From: JABFRJ01 sp963847145
GTDB taxonomy: Bacteria; Pseudomonadota; Alphaproteobacteria; Rhizobiales; Hyphomicrobiaceae
DNA: 64,000 bases
NCBI GenBank assembly: GCA_963847145.1
Contig: CAWJYN010000004.1
Coordinates: 723,753-787,752 of the forward strand
Reading direction: 5' to 3'
Of the stretch, positions 62,828 through 64,000 are shown piece by piece (the first letter of the stretch is position 1; each line of letters opens with the position of its first letter). Both the position numbers and the translations under genes were made by a program. The notes below the pieces were generated by a model that did not search any database, was not told where the DNA came from, and saw nothing but the letters and a program-made list of their open reading frames with translations.

Positions 62828-63675
62828 TTTTGAATTCGCGCGCCATGAACGGGCGCGGCTGCCAACAGCCGCGCCCGTTCATGTTTGGAATACCAGAATG
62901 ACAGTGCCGAGAGAAACACGAGGGCCGTGTAGAAGAAGAGCAGGTCGAGCATCGCCGTGCCGAAGCATTCCAGTGCGATGGATCCGGTATCAATCGCCGC
63001 AGTCCGATTGTCCGAAATGTCCGGAGTAGCGAACGGTGAAAAGAATGCCATGATGCAGTAGAGTCCGGTGAGCGGGACTGTTGCCGCTAGCAACGTAAAG
63101 CGCACGCCCCGCTGCGGTTGACCCAGGCTCCGCAATACGCTGCCACAATTGTCTTCGGTTGCCATGATTGGCAGCCCCAAGACGAAGCGTGCCAGGAATG
63201 CCGCCACCACGACATCCACCAGCAGCAGCGCGAAGCTGAAGAAGATCGAGACATGCCTTCCGGTCAGGTTATGGTCGCCTTGTGAGCTGCTAAACAGGAA
63301 GGGCAGAGACGCAAATTCCGCCAGGGTCAGCAGAACCGCAATCGCGATGGCCGCGACCGCGACTGTCCGGCCAAAATAGCTCCACAACCGCGTGCCACCC
63401 GAAAAGGAGAGCAGAGTTGGCGGTTCGTCGAGCACCAGCCAACGGTGCCAGCGGATTGCGCCCGCCGCAAACAATGGCCAGGCTGCTAACATCATTGCAA
63501 ATCCGAACAGCGGCCCTCCCCAGTTTCCAATGTACGCAACCGACACGCTCAATGTTTGCAGCTGGCTTCCAATCCCATATGAAATCATAAACGGCCAAAA
63601 AATACGCAATGTGGCCGATGGCTTAGCCAGCGGCGTCAGATAGGCGCGCTTGAGAACGTCGGTGTCGAGTGCCAT
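62824..63675 (-). CDS. Multi-helix inner-membrane protein, unknown
   Basis: A 283-residue protein from ATG 63675 with about five or six hydrophobic segments (for example FGFAMMLAAWPLFAAGAI and ALLLVDVVVAAFLARFVLG). RWHRWLVLDEPP between helices resembles alphaproteobacterial proteins of unknown function. The frame continues to 63918 but upstream residues are Arg-rich and correspond to the preceding gene. It starts 5 nt after the previous gene's stop, so it is cotranscribed. Its last codons form an 18-bp hairpin. Confidence 0.75.
   Translation of the reverse strand: MALDTDVLKRAYLTPLAKPSATLRIFWPFMISYGIGSQLQTLSVSVAYIGNWGGPLFGFAMMLAAWPLFAAGAIRWHRWLVLDEPPTLLSFSGGTRLWSYFGRTVAVAAIAIAVLLTLAEFASLPFLFSSSQGDHNLTGRHVSIFFSFALLLVDVVVAAFLARFVLGLPIMATEDNCGSVLRSLGQPQRGVRFTLLAATVPLTGLYCIMAFFSPFATPDISDNRTAAIDTGSIALECFGTAMLDLLFFYTALVFLSALSFWYSKHERARLLAAAPVHGARIQN
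62844..62883. terminator. 18-bp perfect hairpin inside the 3' end of a coding region
   Basis: CATGAACGGGCGCGGCTG (62844-62861) pairs fully with 62866-62883 around loop CCAA. It lies 17 nt after the GlsB-like stop, where it can end transcription. On the other strand it encodes residues of the membrane protein (ERARLLAAAPVH). TTT follows at 62884. Confidence 0.65.
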
Positions 63676-63680
63676 GCCGA

Positions 63681-64000
63681 TCAGCTCACGTCCTTGATCA
63701 GTTGCAGCCCGAGATCGGCGAGGCATACGGCGAATTCCGGCGCCAGCACGGGAACGAGTCGTTCGCCGCTCGACACATCGCCGACGTCGCCATCGCCCCC
63801 GCCCCCGCACTAAGCCGTTTGTGAGACAACGTGACGAGCATATAGGCGTTGAAGACCCAAACGTCGCGCGCGCCAAAGGCGCCGTCGATCGAAATCTTGC
63901 CGCCGATGTCGTAGTCAAAGCTGCTGTCGGCGACTTCTATCGCCGGTTTCACCGCCGGACCATCGACTGCTTTGAGGTTGAAAGGCCGCGCCATGGCCAC
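63681..64000 (-). pseudogene. 3' part of an unknown gene, frameshifted, running off the window
   Basis: From the window edge one frame reads AMARPFNLKAVDGPAVKPAI to VTLSHKRLSAGAGA. Near 63795-63808, in the G-rich run GGGGGCGGGGGCG, the sensible frame changes to DVGDVSSGERLVPVLAPEF ... LGLQLIKDVS with stop at 63681. Both halves have protein-like composition. The alternative continuation of either does not. I do not recognise the family. The gene is incomplete at its 5' end, so its length is unknown. Confidence 0.55.

Overview
The window looks like chromosome of a GC-rich alphaproteobacterium, probably of the Hyphomicrobiales (Rhizobiales). The pointers are a SAM-II riboswitch upstream of metZ, the sppA-ihfB-lapA gene order, a DUF2793 phage-tail protein, and dispersed palindromic elements of the kind I associate with Bradyrhizobium-like genomes. 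Four tRNA genes are present (Asp-GTC, Ser-TGA, Arg-ACG, Gln-CTG). I see no rRNA, CRISPR array, transposase or integrase.

1-12 kb: tRNA-Asp, then metZ behind a SAM-II riboswitch, an intrinsic terminator and two copies of a new-looking hairpin repeat. Next come a FAS1 protein, an iodotyrosine-deiodinase-like nitroreductase, pta facing a frameshifted xsc (sulfonate catabolism), a glutathione peroxidase, a MetE-like/FdrA pair, and secG with a 26-bp tandem repeat at its 3' end. 11-19 kb: cell-wall genes (a lytic transglycosylase and two L,D-transpeptidases) around an isolated phage or gene-transfer-agent-like tail protein, plus a tyrosine phosphatase and a LysE exporter whose C terminus is encoded by a repeat. 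19-25 kb: tRNA-Ser with a duplicated 3' end (att-like scar), the ycjX-ycjF stress pair, a GFA-family protein, proA and an orphan ModA-like protein.

25-41 kb is the most distinctive block. It reads as an uptake and degradation regulon for an unknown cyclic or aromatic carboxylic acid: a complete Liv-type ABC importer (livFGHMK, livH frameshifted), an acyl-CoA ligase, a CrtI-like FAD oxidoreductase, a two-subunit Rieske oxygenase, two enoyl-CoA hydratases, an acyl-CoA dehydrogenase, an SDR, an alpha/beta hydrolase, an NQO-like flavoprotein and a TetR regulator. The two divergent promoter regions of the block share a 14-bp motif (13 of 14 identical), which I propose is the TetR operator.

41-50 kb: tRNA-Arg, sppA-ihfB-lapA-ornithine cyclodeaminase, a feruloyl-CoA-synthase-like ligase with a crotonase behind a perfect MarR-style palindrome, kdgK, a PrpF-family isomerase and def. 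50-59 kb: der, a TauE/SafE transporter with a perfect 20-bp palindrome at its promoter and a ModE-like regulator upstream, puuD-like peptidase, a decayed class II aldolase gene, a dienelactone hydrolase, and a 910-residue secreted caspase-fold protein whose catalytic Cys is Gly. 59-64 kb: tRNA-Gln, a tungstate ABC transporter (tupBCA) with a divergent HTH-PBP regulator, a GlsB-like membrane protein and two membrane or unknown genes running off the end.

Four loci carry single-base frameshifts (xsc, livH, class II aldolase, the last partial gene). The aldolase also has an internal deletion and is a real pseudogene. The other three could be real mutations or indel errors in the assembly, and raw reads are needed to tell.
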